In this document: one piece after another, positions 17,867-25,633 of the stretch | Layout of the letters: each line of letters starts with the position of its first letter | How positions within the stretch are numbered: position 1 is the stretch's first letter | DNA from: VRUE01 sp963716245 | GTDB lineage: Bacteria > Actinomycetota > Thermoleophilia > Solirubrobacterales > 70-9 | Length of the DNA: 64,000 nt | NCBI GenBank assembly: GCA_963716245.1 | Contig: OY970300.1 | Location: 1,240,001 to 1,304,000 of the forward strand | Direction of reading: 5' to 3' | The notes under the pieces: generated by a model | Databases searched by the model: none | What the model was told of the DNA's origin: nothing | What the model saw: only the letters and a program-made list of their open reading frames with translations | Program-made: the position numbers and the translations under genes

Positions 17867-19128
17867 CAGGCGCCCACCTCCGCCCGGATCGCGCCCGGGC
17901 CGTCGACGTTCTGCCCGTCGGTCTCGGACTCGGCCCCGACCAGGATCGAGATCTTGCCGAGATGCTTGTTCTCGTGCAGCAGCTGGTGGGCCTCGGCGAC
18001 GCCCTCGAAGCCCATCGTCTTCCAGATCACGGGCCGGACCTTGCCCTCCGCCATCAGCTGGTTGGCGCGCATGCACTCGTAGGCGTTGGCGAAGTGCGAG
18101 CCGATGATCTGCTTCTGGCGCATCCACAGGTAGCGCACGTCGAAGTCGAGCTGGTAGCCCGAGGTGGCGCCGCAGATCACGACCTTGCCGAACGGCTTGA
18201 CGACGTAGACCGAGGTGGGGAAGGTGGCGCGGCCGACGTGCTCGAAGACGATGTCGGGCGCGTCGCCGAGGATCTCCTTGACCCGCTTGGCGAAGCCGCG
18301 CGAGGCCTTGAAGCGCTCCTTGTCGGCGGCCTTGTCGGCGAGGTTGTCGTCGGTGCGCATCATCTCGCCGAACTCGTTGCGATTGATGTAGTCGACGGCG
18401 CCGAGCTGCTTGACCAGATCGCCCTTCTCGTCGGAGGAGACGACGCCGACCGCGTTGGCGCCGGCCGCCTTGCAGAGCTGCACGGCGAAGACGCCGAGAC
18501 CGCCCGCGGCGCCCCAGATCAAGACGTTGTGGCCGGGCTGCAGCTTGCACTGGTCCATCAGCATCCGGTAGGCGGTGAAGTAGGTGAGCCCGTAGGAGGA
18601 GGAGTCGACCCAGGAGAGGTTCTGCGGGCGGGGGAGGAGCTGCTGCGCCTGGACCTTGGTGAACTGGGCGAAGGAGCCCCAGGTCGTCTCGTAGCCCCAG
18701 ATCCGCTGACTCGGCGCGGCGAGCGGGTCGAGCCCGTGCACCTCGACGTCCTCGTAGGAGGCCTGGTTGCAGTGGACCACGACCTCGTCGCCGGGCTTCC
18801 AGCGGGTGACGCCCTCGCCGACCTTCCAGACGATCCCCGAGGCGTCGGAGCCGCCGATGTGGTGGCCGAACTCGGGGTGGTCGCCGTAGGGGAAGACCGA
18901 GACCGGCTCGCCGAGCGCCGCCCAGACGTTGTTGAAGTTGACCCCGGCGGCCATCACGCGGACGACCACCTCGAAGGCGCCGGGCTCGGGGACCTCGATC
19001 TGCTCGAGCTGGAAGGCCTCGGTCGGCTCGCCCTCGCGCTCCTGGCGGATCACCCAGGCGGCCATCGTCTCCGGCAGCGTGCCGGGCTCCACGTCCAACT
19101 TCGAGACTGCGCTGGTATCGACGGCCAA
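17866..19128 (-). CDS. ccrA: Crotonyl-CoA carboxylase/reductase
   Basis: 420 residues. NADPH-dependent reductive carboxylation of crotonyl-CoA to ethylmalonyl-CoA, the key step of the ethylmalonyl-CoA pathway and an extender-unit source for polyketides. Medium-chain dehydrogenase fold with GVNFNNVWAALGEPV, GSDASGIVWKVGEGV, the NADPH motif IWGAAGGLGVFAVQL and the family-specific AYECMRANQLMAEGK. Start is TTG; a GGAGG ribosome site 7 bases upstream (19136-19140) decides it. The protein matches the family over its length. With meaA nearby it defines pathway capacity. Confidence 0.92.
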   Translation of the reverse strand: MAVDTSAVSKLDVEPGTLPETMAAWVIRQEREGEPTEAFQLEQIEVPEPGAFEVVVRVMAAGVNFNNVWAALGEPVSVFPYGDHPEFGHHIGGSDASGIVWKVGEGVTRWKPGDEVVVHCNQASYEDVEVHGLDPLAAPSQRIWGYETTWGSFAQFTKVQAQQLLPRPQNLSWVDSSSYGLTYFTAYRMLMDQCKLQPGHNVLIWGAAGGLGVFAVQLCKAAGANAVGVVSSDEKGDLVKQLGAVDYINRNEFGEMMRTDDNLADKAADKERFKASRGFAKRVKEILGDAPDIVFEHVGRATFPTSVYVVKPFGKVVICGATSGYQLDFDVRYLWMRQKQIIGSHFANAYECMRANQLMAEGKVRPVIWKTMGFEGVAEAHQLLHENKHLGKISILVGAESETDGQNVDGPGAIRAEVGA

Positions 19129-19135
19129 AACCGGT

Positions 19136-19140
19136 CCTCC
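19136..19140 (-). promoter_or_regulatory. Ribosome binding site of ccrA (supports TTG start)
   Basis: GGAGG on the minus strand, 7 bases before TTG 19128. It is the reason the non-ATG start was accepted. Confidence 0.7.
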
Positions 19141-19166
19141 GTAGGTCGCTTGCGGGGCAGCGAATC

Positions 19167-20354
19167 CTAGTCGAGCACGGGGGTCTCGGCCTCGCGAAGC
19201 TCGGGGGCCGTGATCTCGCGCACGGTGATCTCCGCCGGTTCCGGCGGCACGATCTCCTTGCCCGGCGCGATGCCGAGGCCCTCGACCTTGCGCAACTGCG
19301 GCAGCAGCCTGCGCTCCATCGAGCCGACGGCGGAGTCGTAGGCGCTCGCGGCCGTCGTAAGTCCCCTGCCGACCTTGTCGAAGTCGCTGAGGAACTTGGC
19401 GAAGCGGGCGTGCAGGGTCCCGGCGGCGTCGGCGATCTCGGCCGCCTCGGCGACCATCCGCTCCTGGCGCCAGCCCAGCTCCATGGTGCGCAGCAGCCCG
19501 ATCAGCGAGGTCGGGCTGACGACCAGGACGTTGCGCTCCAGCGCGTAGTCGAACAGAGTCGGGTCGGAGGCGAACGCGGCGTGCATCGCTGGCTCGTTGG
19601 GGATGAAGCAGACGACCAGGTCCGGCATCTCGCCGGCCTTGAACTGGCCCTGGTAGTCCTTGGAGCTGAGGCTGCGGATGTGCTCGCGCGCCTGCCTCGC
19701 GTGGCGTTCGAGCTGGGCGATCCGGTCACCTTCGGCCTCCGCCTCCTGGGCATCGAGGAAGGCGTCGAGCGGCACCTTCGAGTCGGCGATGAAGGAGCGC
19801 CCCTCGGGGAGCAGGAAGCGGGCGTCGGGCCGCAGCCTGCCGTCGTCGGTGCGCAGCGTCTCCTGCAGCTCGAAGTCGACGTGCTCGGTCATCCCGGCGA
19901 TCTCGACGCAGCGCCGCAGCTGCAGCTCGCCCCACTGGCCGCGGGTCTGCGGCTGGCGCAGCGCCTTCTTCAGGCCGGCCGTCTCGGAGTTGAGGTTGCC
20001 GACCGTCTGCCCGACCTGCTCGATCAGGGTGCGGGTCTGGAGGTCCGTTTCGCCGCGCTTGCGAACCTCCTGCTCGATCTTCTCCTGCCCCTTGGCGATC
20101 CGCTCGGCGAGCGCCTTGATCTCCGCCTGGCGCTTGTCGAGCGCGGCCTCGGCGGTCTTGGTGTCGAGCTTGCGCGACTCCTCGTTCACCTTCAACAGGT
20201 CGCTCACCACCTGCGAGGCGACCTGCGCCGTCGCCTCCTGGATCGCCGGACCGAGGTCGAGCGCCTCCGCCGGCTCCTCGCGCGGCCGGGAGACCAGCGC
20301 ATAGACGAGCCCCGCGGCGAGCAGGACGACGGCGATCGAGAGGACGACGGTCAT
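19167..20354 (-). CDS. rmuC: DNA recombination protein RmuC
   Basis: 395 residues. RmuC is thought to limit recombination between inverted repeats and contains a nuclease-like domain. Layout: one N-terminal membrane anchor (VVLSIAVVLLAAGLVYAL), a coiled coil at about residues 45-110 and the RmuC domain after QTRGQWGELQLRRCVEIAGM. Further conserved blocks are FIADSKVPLDAFLDA and ALERNVLVVSPTSLIGLLRTM. ATG start. The abundance of palindromes in this window makes its presence notable, although RmuC is widespread. Confidence 0.93.
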   Translation of the reverse strand: MTVVLSIAVVLLAAGLVYALVSRPREEPAEALDLGPAIQEATAQVASQVVSDLLKVNEESRKLDTKTAEAALDKRQAEIKALAERIAKGQEKIEQEVRKRGETDLQTRTLIEQVGQTVGNLNSETAGLKKALRQPQTRGQWGELQLRRCVEIAGMTEHVDFELQETLRTDDGRLRPDARFLLPEGRSFIADSKVPLDAFLDAQEAEAEGDRIAQLERHARQAREHIRSLSSKDYQGQFKAGEMPDLVVCFIPNEPAMHAAFASDPTLFDYALERNVLVVSPTSLIGLLRTMELGWRQERMVAEAAEIADAAGTLHARFAKFLSDFDKVGRGLTTAASAYDSAVGSMERRLLPQLRKVEGLGIAPGKEIVPPEPAEITVREITAPELREAETPVLD

Positions 20355-20422
20355 GCGGCGATGCTGACGAGTCCTCCAGACGTCAAGTCCCGCCGCCGAC
20401 GCTCCAATTTGGGTCGTTCTGA

Positions 20423-20474
20423 GGACGTGCCGCTACTTGACCCACCATATAGGTGGTCAAGTAGCGGCACGTCC
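20423..20474. repeat. Palindrome, TTGACC/GGTCAA family, copy 1
   Basis: Arms 20423-20442 (GGACGTGCCGCTACTTGACC) and 20455-20474 are perfect 20-base reverse complements around a CACCATATAGGT loop. A near-identical copy in inverted orientation is at 53797-53850. It lies between two minus-strand genes (lipoprotein upstream, rmuC start 69 bases away on the other side). Confidence 0.85.
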
Positions 20475-20533
20475 CTACGGACGAGGCACTCCTTTACGGC
20501 ACGAGGACGTCGCCTACGGCAGCAGGACGTCGT
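20475..20533. repeat. Three degenerate 20-base tandem units at the 3' end of a lipoprotein gene
   Basis: Units begin at 20475, 20494 and 20514 with the shared pattern TACGG-(C)ACGAGGACGTCG. The last unit overlaps the stop codon of the minus-strand lipoprotein gene, so its 3' end appears to have been duplicated downstream. Confidence 0.5.
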
Positions 20534-21002
20534 TCTCGGAGGAGGACCTGAAGGGCCCGACGACGAGCTTTCCCGGCTTGGCGGCCGGGACGTCGGCGGC
20601 GGTCACGGTGTAGATGCCGGTCGGCAGCTGGGCCTGCATCGTTATCGCCCCGTTGGCGACCAGGAGCTTCGACTCGGCGTCGGCCTTCGGCCCCCGCACC
20701 TCTAGGCGCGAGTCGACGTCGGTCAGGTTGGCGGCGACGAGGACGACGTCCAGCGGCGTCCCGGCGCGGGCGCGCGGCTGCTCGGCGTCGATGTTCTGGG
20801 GGATCTGCTGGTCGGGTTCGAGGCCGATCGCGATCCGCCCCGGTTCGACGGTGACGGCGTCCTCGCTGACCGAGACGCTGACCCGGGTCGGGGGCTGGGG
20901 GCGCGCTTCGTTCGCGTGTTCCTCGGTTCCGCAGCCGGCCGCGGTCAATCCCACCGCGACCGATGCGCAGACGGCGGCGAGCCTGCCTCTCCGAATCCCC
21001 AT
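20514..21002 (-). CDS. Putative lipoprotein of unknown function
   Basis: 162 residues, ATG start. A lipoprotein signal peptide is evident: basic MGIRRGR, hydrophobic VCASVAVGLTA and lipobox TAAGC with Cys24. The mature domain (about 135 residues) looks all-beta and carries repeated VxV strands (RVSVSVSEDAVTVEPG, PLDVVLVAANLTD, GIYTVTAADVPAAKPG). This resembles small cupredoxin-like or copper-binding immunoglobulin-type domains, but no metal ligands are evident. Located on the outer face of the membrane by prediction. Confidence 0.6.
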   Translation of the reverse strand: MGIRRGRLAAVCASVAVGLTAAGCGTEEHANEARPQPPTRVSVSVSEDAVTVEPGRIAIGLEPDQQIPQNIDAEQPRARAGTPLDVVLVAANLTDVDSRLEVRGPKADAESKLLVANGAITMQAQLPTGIYTVTAADVPAAKPGKLVVGPFRSSSENDVLLP

Positions 21003-21014
21003 CGTCGCCTGAAT

Positions 21015-21968
21015 CTAGCCGAACGGCAGGTCGACGACCCGGGCCGTAACCCCATCTTCACCTACGGCCAGCTCGGCGCCCGGCTCGGCCTCGCGGCGGA
21101 CGATCGCCAGCGCCAGCGGCCCGTGGGCGGGGGAGACGCAGGCGCTGCCGATCCGGCCCACCTGCTTCTCGCCCAGATGCAGCGCGGCTCCCGCCGCGGC
21201 CGGGGCGCTCAACCGCAGCCCGCGCAGGTGGCGGTTGGGGCGGCCCTTGTAGTGGAGCCGCGCGACGGGCTCCTGGCCGATGTAGCAGCCCTTGGTGAAG
21301 TCGACCGCCGCCTCGACGATGCCGGCCTCGGCGGGCATCGTCTCCTCGCTCATCTCGGCGCCGAAGCGGGGACGGCCCGACTCGATCCGCAGGATCTCGG
21401 CCGCCTCGGCGCCCACCTCGACCGCGCCGGCGTCGAGCAGGCGCTCGAGCAGGCGCTCGCGGTCGGCCGCGGCGACGATCAGGTCGAGCCCGTCGGCGGT
21501 CCCGACCAGCAGGCAGTCGATGCCGTTGAGTCGCATCGCCTCGTTGGCGTGCTCGGGAAGCGCGGCGCTGCCGGCGACCTCGACGCTGCGCGGGCCGATC
21601 AGCGAGAGGATCGACCGCTCCGCGCCCAGGTCGGCGACCTCGACCTCGCGCCCGATCTTGTAGGTCTCCAGGTGGCGCCGGACCCGCTCCAGCGCCTCGG
21701 GCTCGGTGTCGAGCCAGATCTCGTCGGCGGCGAGGCGGAGGACCCGCATGTCGGACTGGATGTGGCCCTTGCGGTCGAGCAGGGCGGCGTAGCGCCCCTC
21801 GCCGGGGGAGAGGCCCTCGACGTCATTGGTCAGCTGGCCCTGCAGGTACTCGGCGGCCTCGGGGCCGGCGACCAGGAGCTTGCCGCGCGCCGAGCGGTCG
21901 ACCAGGCCGCACTCCTCGCGCAGCTGGCGGTACTGCGCGTCCAGCTCCACGGCAACGGCATCGGTCAC
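21015..21968 (-). CDS. ygfZ: Folate-binding YgfZ/GcvT-like protein
   Basis: 317 residues, GTG start. The YgfZ signature is present as DFTKGCYIGQEPVAR (KGCYxGQE with the conserved Cys), following EILRIESGRPRFGAE. YgfZ binds tetrahydrofolate and supports Fe-S enzyme maturation and tRNA modification. The N-terminal GcvT-like half contains GLVDRSARGKLLVAGPEAAEYLQG. The full-length glycine-cleavage T protein C-terminus is absent, so it is not GcvT. Divergent from the multicopper oxidase operon. Confidence 0.88.
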   Translation of the reverse strand: MTDAVAVELDAQYRQLREECGLVDRSARGKLLVAGPEAAEYLQGQLTNDVEGLSPGEGRYAALLDRKGHIQSDMRVLRLAADEIWLDTEPEALERVRRHLETYKIGREVEVADLGAERSILSLIGPRSVEVAGSAALPEHANEAMRLNGIDCLLVGTADGLDLIVAAADRERLLERLLDAGAVEVGAEAAEILRIESGRPRFGAEMSEETMPAEAGIVEAAVDFTKGCYIGQEPVARLHYKGRPNRHLRGLRLSAPAAAGAALHLGEKQVGRIGSACVSPAHGPLALAIVRREAEPGAELAVGEDGVTARVVDLPFG

Positions 21969-22004
21969 GCAGTCGATTCTAGGTCGCAGCCGGAGCCGCC
22001 CGGC

Positions 22005-22044
22005 GTGTCGCTTTTGTCCTCGCTATCCGCGACAAAGGCGACAC
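22005..22044. repeat. Palindrome, TTTTGTC/GACAAA type
   Basis: Arms 22005-22018 (GTGTCGCTTTTGTC) and 22031-22044 pair with one mismatch around a 12-base loop CTCGCTATCCGC. The inner sequence resembles that of the palindrome at 43126-43168. It lies in the divergent region between ygfZ and the multicopper oxidase gene, just upstream of the two operator-like boxes. Confidence 0.7.
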
Positions 22045-22060
22045 AAGCGGAGGCGGGCAG

Positions 22061-22078
22061 ATTTAGACGCATCGAAAT
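22061..22078. promoter_or_regulatory. Operator-like box 1 upstream of the oxidase-ZIP-DtxR operon
   Basis: ATTTAGACGCATCGAAAT is an imperfect 18-base palindrome (14 of 18 positions symmetric). It matches box 2 at 13 of 18 positions with centres 22 bases apart, two helical turns. DtxR/MntR-family repressors bind such T-rich dyads, and the operon encodes one. Binding is inference. Confidence 0.5.
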
Positions 22079-22082
22079 CCGC

Positions 22083-22100
22083 TTTTAGATGTGTCAAAAT
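22083..22100. promoter_or_regulatory. Operator-like box 2 upstream of the oxidase-ZIP-DtxR operon
   Basis: TTTTAGATGTGTCAAAAT, a weaker dyad repeating box 1, ends 7 bases before the GTG start of the oxidase gene. It could overlap the promoter so that repressor binding blocks transcription. Confidence 0.5.
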
Positions 22101-22107
22101 CATCGGC

Positions 22108-23250
22108 GTGAACGAGCGAAGGCTCAGCCGCCGCAAGCTCCTCGGCGCCGCTGCGACGGTCCCCGCCGCAGCGGGGCTGCACAGCCTGATCTCGGGCGGC
22201 GGGGTCGGCGGCGCCCCGGCCCGAGCCGAGTCCGAGGCGCGCGGCGCCGCGAACGGGCACGCCGGCCACGAGGGGTTCGCCCACGCGACCTTCGCCCCCG
22301 GGCGCACCGTCGACCACCGCCGCAACGGCTTCGACCCGACCGATCTGCTGCGCGACTTCGACTACGGCAGGACGCGCCGCACAGCAAGCGGGCGGGTCGT
22401 GCGCGAGTGGGAGATCGTCGCCCAGGACAAGGAGATCGAAGTCGCGCCGGGGGTCAGGTACGAGGCCTGGACCTACAACGGCCGCGTCCCCGGGCCGACC
22501 CTGCGCGCCCGCGAGGGCGAGCGGCTGCGGATCCGCTTCGTCAACGGCTCCGAACACCCCCACACCATGCACTTCCACGGCATCCACCCGGCGCTGATGG
22601 ACGGCGTGCCCGGGATCGGCGAGCGGCTCGGCGCCGGCCAGATCCAGCCCGGCGAAGCGTTCACCTACGAGTTCGAGGCCGAGCCGTTCGGCCTCCATCT
22701 CTACCACTGCCACGTCGCGCCGCTGGCCTCGCACATCTCGCGCGGCCTCTACGGCGCATTCGTCATCGACCCGAAGCAGGGGCGGCCGGAAGCCGACGAG
22801 ATGGTGATGGTGATGAACGGCTTCGACACCAACTTCGACCTCTCCAACGAGATCTACGCGGTCAACACGGTCGGCTTCCACTACGTCGACGATCCGATCC
22901 GCGTGCGGCGCGACGAGCTGGTCCGGATCTACCTCGTCAACGTGCTCGAGTTCGACCCGATCAACTCCTTCCACGTCCACGCCAACTTCTTCCAGCACTA
23001 TCCGACCGGCACCTCGCTGGAGCCGAGCGAGCTGACCGACACGGTGATCCAGGGCCAGGGCCAGCGCGCCGTCCTCGAGCTGAAGTTCCCCTTCGACGGC
23101 GACTACATGTTCCACGCCCACGTCAGCGAGTTCGCCGAGCTCGGCTGGACCGGGTTCTTCCGGGTCGGCGACCCGTCCTCGATGACGCCGGCCGCCGCCG
23201 CCGCGGCCTACTGCAAGCTGCCCTGGGGCGGCAACGGGGGGCGGGTCTGA
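22108..23250 (+). CDS. Two-domain multicopper oxidase, Tat-exported
   Basis: 380 residues, GTG start giving a twin-arginine signal (RRLSRRKLLGAAATVPAAAG). Copper motifs in domain 1: HTMHFHG and LYHCHVAPLASHIS, which contains the type-1 Cys. In domain 2: NSFHVHANFF and MFHAHVSEFAELG, where the position of a second type-1 Cys is Ala (HAH). That pattern is a two-domain laccase/nitrite-reductase-like enzyme with one type-1 site in domain 1. Likely substrates are metal ions or phenolics outside the membrane. It is first in an operon with a ZIP transporter and a DtxR repressor, suggesting metal oxidation linked to uptake. Confidence 0.88.
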   Translation: MNERRLSRRKLLGAAATVPAAAGLHSLISGGGVGGAPARAESEARGAANGHAGHEGFAHATFAPGRTVDHRRNGFDPTDLLRDFDYGRTRRTASGRVVREWEIVAQDKEIEVAPGVRYEAWTYNGRVPGPTLRAREGERLRIRFVNGSEHPHTMHFHGIHPALMDGVPGIGERLGAGQIQPGEAFTYEFEAEPFGLHLYHCHVAPLASHISRGLYGAFVIDPKQGRPEADEMVMVMNGFDTNFDLSNEIYAVNTVGFHYVDDPIRVRRDELVRIYLVNVLEFDPINSFHVHANFFQHYPTGTSLEPSELTDTVIQGQGQRAVLELKFPFDGDYMFHAHVSEFAELGWTGFFRVGDPSSMTPAAAAAAYCKLPWGGNGGRV

Positions 23251-24467
23251 TGGAGGCCGCGGCGAGGGCGGAGCGGGCGCCGGGCGGGCTCCCCGCCTGG
23301 GCGCTCGGCCTGATCCCGCTCGCCCTGATCGCGGCGGCGATCGGCGGCTTCGCGTTGCTAGGGGGGCCCGGGCTCGGCGAGCGGACCGGGCCGCCGGTCG
23401 AGGAGCTGGCGGTCGAGCGGACCGTGCTGCGCCCCGGTGAGATCGAGCTGACCCTGCGCAACGACGGTCCCGACCCGGTCGAAGTCGCGCAGGTCTCGGT
23501 CAACGACGCCTACGCCCCGTTCGCGGCCGGCGACGGGCTGGAGGTGGGCAGGCTCGGCTCGACCACGCTGGAGATCGCCTACCCCTGGGTCGAGGGCGAG
23601 GCGTACGAGATCTTCGTCCTCACCTCGACCGGCGGCACGGTCGACGCCAGCATCCCTGTCGCCGCCGAGACGCCCGAGGCGGATCTCAGCTTCTACGGAC
23701 TGATGGCGCTGCTCGGCATCTACGTCGGCGTGATCCCGGTCAGCCTCGGGATGCTCTGGCTGCCGTTCGTGCGGCGGATCGGGGCGCGGTGGATGGCGAC
23801 GCTGATCGCATTCACCGTAGGGCTGCTCGCCTTCCTCGGCATCGACGCGGCGTTGGAGGGGCTGGAGATCGCCGGCGAGGCGCCGGGCGCCTTCGGCGGC
23901 ACCGGCCTCGTCTTCGTCGGCGCCCTGGTCGCCTACCTCGTGCTGGCCGGGGTCGACGCGCACCTGGGCAGACGGCAGGAGGCGGCCAGGGGCTCGGCGG
24001 CGCTCGGCGGGCTTTACCTGGGCCTGCTGGTCGCGATCGGGATCGGCCTGCACAACCTCGGCGAGGGGCTGGCGATCGGCTCCGCCTACGCGAGCGGGGC
24101 GCTCGCGCTCGGCGCCTTCCTGGTCGTCGGCTTCGCGATCCACAACACGACCGAGGGGCTGGCGATCGTCGCGCCGCTGCGCGATGGATCGGACGCGACC
24201 GCCCCCGGATTCGGGCGGCTCGCCGCTCTCGGCCTGATCGCCGGGGCGCCGGCGATCCTCGGCGCCTGGATCGGTGCCGCGGCCTTCGACCCCAGCCTCG
24301 CCGCGCTGCTCTTCGGCGTCGGCGTCGGCGCGATCGCCAGGGTGATCGTGCAGCTGGCCCCGGCGATGCGCGACGGCGACGGGCGCCTGCTCCACCCGCT
24401 GGCCGTGGCGGGCCTGCTCGCGGGGATCGCCGCGCTCTACCTGACCGGCCTGCTGGTGTCCGTCTGA
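23250..24467 (+). CDS. ZIP-family divalent metal transporter with N-terminal extracytoplasmic domain
   Basis: 405 residues; ATG overlaps the oxidase stop (TGATG). One N-terminal membrane segment (LGLIPLALIAAAIGGFALL) is followed by a roughly 110-residue hydrophilic beta-rich domain (VELTLRNDGPDPVEVAQVSVND-like strands). About eight transmembrane helices then follow. ZIP metal-site motifs are present in two helices: GLHNLGEGLAIG and AIHNTTEGLAIV. The family imports Zn, Fe or Mn. The added soluble domain just outside the membrane is unusual and could receive metal from the co-encoded oxidase; that link is inference. Confidence 0.88.
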   Translation: MEAAARAERAPGGLPAWALGLIPLALIAAAIGGFALLGGPGLGERTGPPVEELAVERTVLRPGEIELTLRNDGPDPVEVAQVSVNDAYAPFAAGDGLEVGRLGSTTLEIAYPWVEGEAYEIFVLTSTGGTVDASIPVAAETPEADLSFYGLMALLGIYVGVIPVSLGMLWLPFVRRIGARWMATLIAFTVGLLAFLGIDAALEGLEIAGEAPGAFGGTGLVFVGALVAYLVLAGVDAHLGRRQEAARGSAALGGLYLGLLVAIGIGLHNLGEGLAIGSAYASGALALGAFLVVGFAIHNTTEGLAIVAPLRDGSDATAPGFGRLAALGLIAGAPAILGAWIGAAAFDPSLAALLFGVGVGAIARVIVQLAPAMRDGDGRLLHPLAVAGLLAGIAALYLTGLLVSV

Positions 24468-24925
24468 TGGCCTCCGAGGGCGCCCGGTCGCGGCGGCAGG
24501 CGAACACGGAGGCGATCGAGGACTACGCGAAGGCGATCTACGCGCTCGCCGCGCAGCACGAGGGGCCGGTGCTCAACGGCGAGCTCGCGCAGCGGCTCGG
24601 CGTCACGCCCGCGACCGCGACGTCGATGCTGAAGCGCCTCGACGAGATGGGCCTGGTCGAGCACACCCCGTACAAGGGCGTGACGCTGACCGCGGCGGGG
24701 GAGAAGGTCGCGCTCGAGGTGATCCGCCACCACCGGCTGATCGAGGCCTATCTGTCGGAGGCGCTTGGGATGCCCGACGACCGGGTCCACGCCGAGGCCG
24801 AGGTGCTCGAGCACTACATATCGGAGGACCTCGAGCTGCTGATCGCGGCCAAGCTCGGCGAGCCGAGTCACGACCCGCACGGCACGCCGATCCCCGGCCC
24901 GGACCTGCGCCCGCCTGCCGAGTAG
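24467..24925 (+). CDS. DtxR/MntR-family metal-dependent transcriptional repressor
   Basis: 152 residues; ATG overlaps the ZIP gene stop. N-terminal winged helix: IEDYAKAIYALA, GELAQRLGVTPATATSMLKRLDEMGLVEH. The dimerisation/metal region contains RHHRLIEAYLSEALG and HAEAEVLEHYISEDL, with the His/Glu ligands of the primary metal site. It lacks the C-terminal SH3-like domain of DtxR and is MntR-sized. Probable autorepressor of the operon through the two boxes at 22061-22100. Confidence 0.9.
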   Translation: MASEGARSRRQANTEAIEDYAKAIYALAAQHEGPVLNGELAQRLGVTPATATSMLKRLDEMGLVEHTPYKGVTLTAAGEKVALEVIRHHRLIEAYLSEALGMPDDRVHAEAEVLEHYISEDLELLIAAKLGEPSHDPHGTPIPGPDLRPPAE

Positions 24926-24947
24926 GCGCGTTCAATACGCTGCGGCC

Positions 24948-25310
24948 GTGGGCCTCGCCGCCGACTTCCAGCAGATACTCGACTCGCTGCCGCCCGACTG
25001 GACCGATCTCGAGGTCGATCTGCGGATCGCCGACGAGGGCCGGTACGTGGACACGGCGGTGACGCTGAGCCAGATCAACGCCCAGCCCTACTCGAAGGCG
25101 GACTGGGACTGGCGCCTGCTGGTCGCCAAGAGCTTCGGCCACGCGGCGGCGGCCGAGAGCGTCAAGGGCGTGCTCGCCAAGCTCGACGCGGAGGGGGTCG
25201 TCGGCGAGATGCAGGTCCGCGAGGTCCGCGAGGGCCGCTCGGAGATCGTCCAGATGTGGGGGCGGCCCGAGAGCGTGCGCGAAGAGCTCCGCGAACGCCG
25301 CGCCCTCTGA
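24948..25310 (+). CDS. Hypothetical protein, about 120 residues
   Basis: 120 residues from GTG. I do not recognise a named family. It has PDWTDLEVDLRIADEGRYVDTAVTL and a central SKADWDWRLLVAKSFGHAA segment, consistent with a small alpha/beta cytoplasmic protein without Cys. Its stop overlaps the ATG of the next gene (TGATG), so the two are translationally coupled. Confidence 0.6.
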   Translation: MGLAADFQQILDSLPPDWTDLEVDLRIADEGRYVDTAVTLSQINAQPYSKADWDWRLLVAKSFGHAAAAESVKGVLAKLDAEGVVGEMQVREVREGRSEIVQMWGRPESVREELRERRAL

Positions 25311-25633
25311 TGGCCCGCGTCGTCGCGGTCGCTTCCGACCTGCTGCTCGGCAGCAAGGTCGAGGCGACGCTCGGCGCGGCCGGCCACGAGGTGACCTTGG
25401 CGCCGTCGATGCAGGAGGGCACCTGGGACGGCGCGGACCTCCTCGTCGCCGATCTCGACACGGAGAACCCGGAGGCGCTGGTCGGGCTCGGCGTGCCGGT
25501 CCTCGGCTACTACTCGCACGTCAACGTCGATACGAAGGAAGCGGCGGAGGCCGCGGGGGTCGACCTCGTCGTGCCGCGCTCGCGGCTGGCGCGCGAGCTG
25601 CCCGAGCTGGCGGCGCGGCTGCTCAGCGACTGA
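25310..25633 (+). CDS. Degenerate receiver-like domain protein
   Basis: 107 residues, ATG coupled to the upstream gene. The pattern VVAVASDLLLGSKVEATLGAAGHEV, then LLVADLDT (position of the phospho-acceptor Asp in receivers) and VPVLGYYSHVN resembles a CheY-like fold. The usual acidic pair and the conserved Thr/Lys are not intact, so phosphorylation is doubtful. Its 3' end overlaps the convergent lipoprotein gene by 11 bases. Confidence 0.55.
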   Translation: MARVVAVASDLLLGSKVEATLGAAGHEVTLAPSMQEGTWDGADLLVADLDTENPEALVGLGVPVLGYYSHVNVDTKEAAEAAGVDLVVPRSRLARELPELAARLLSD

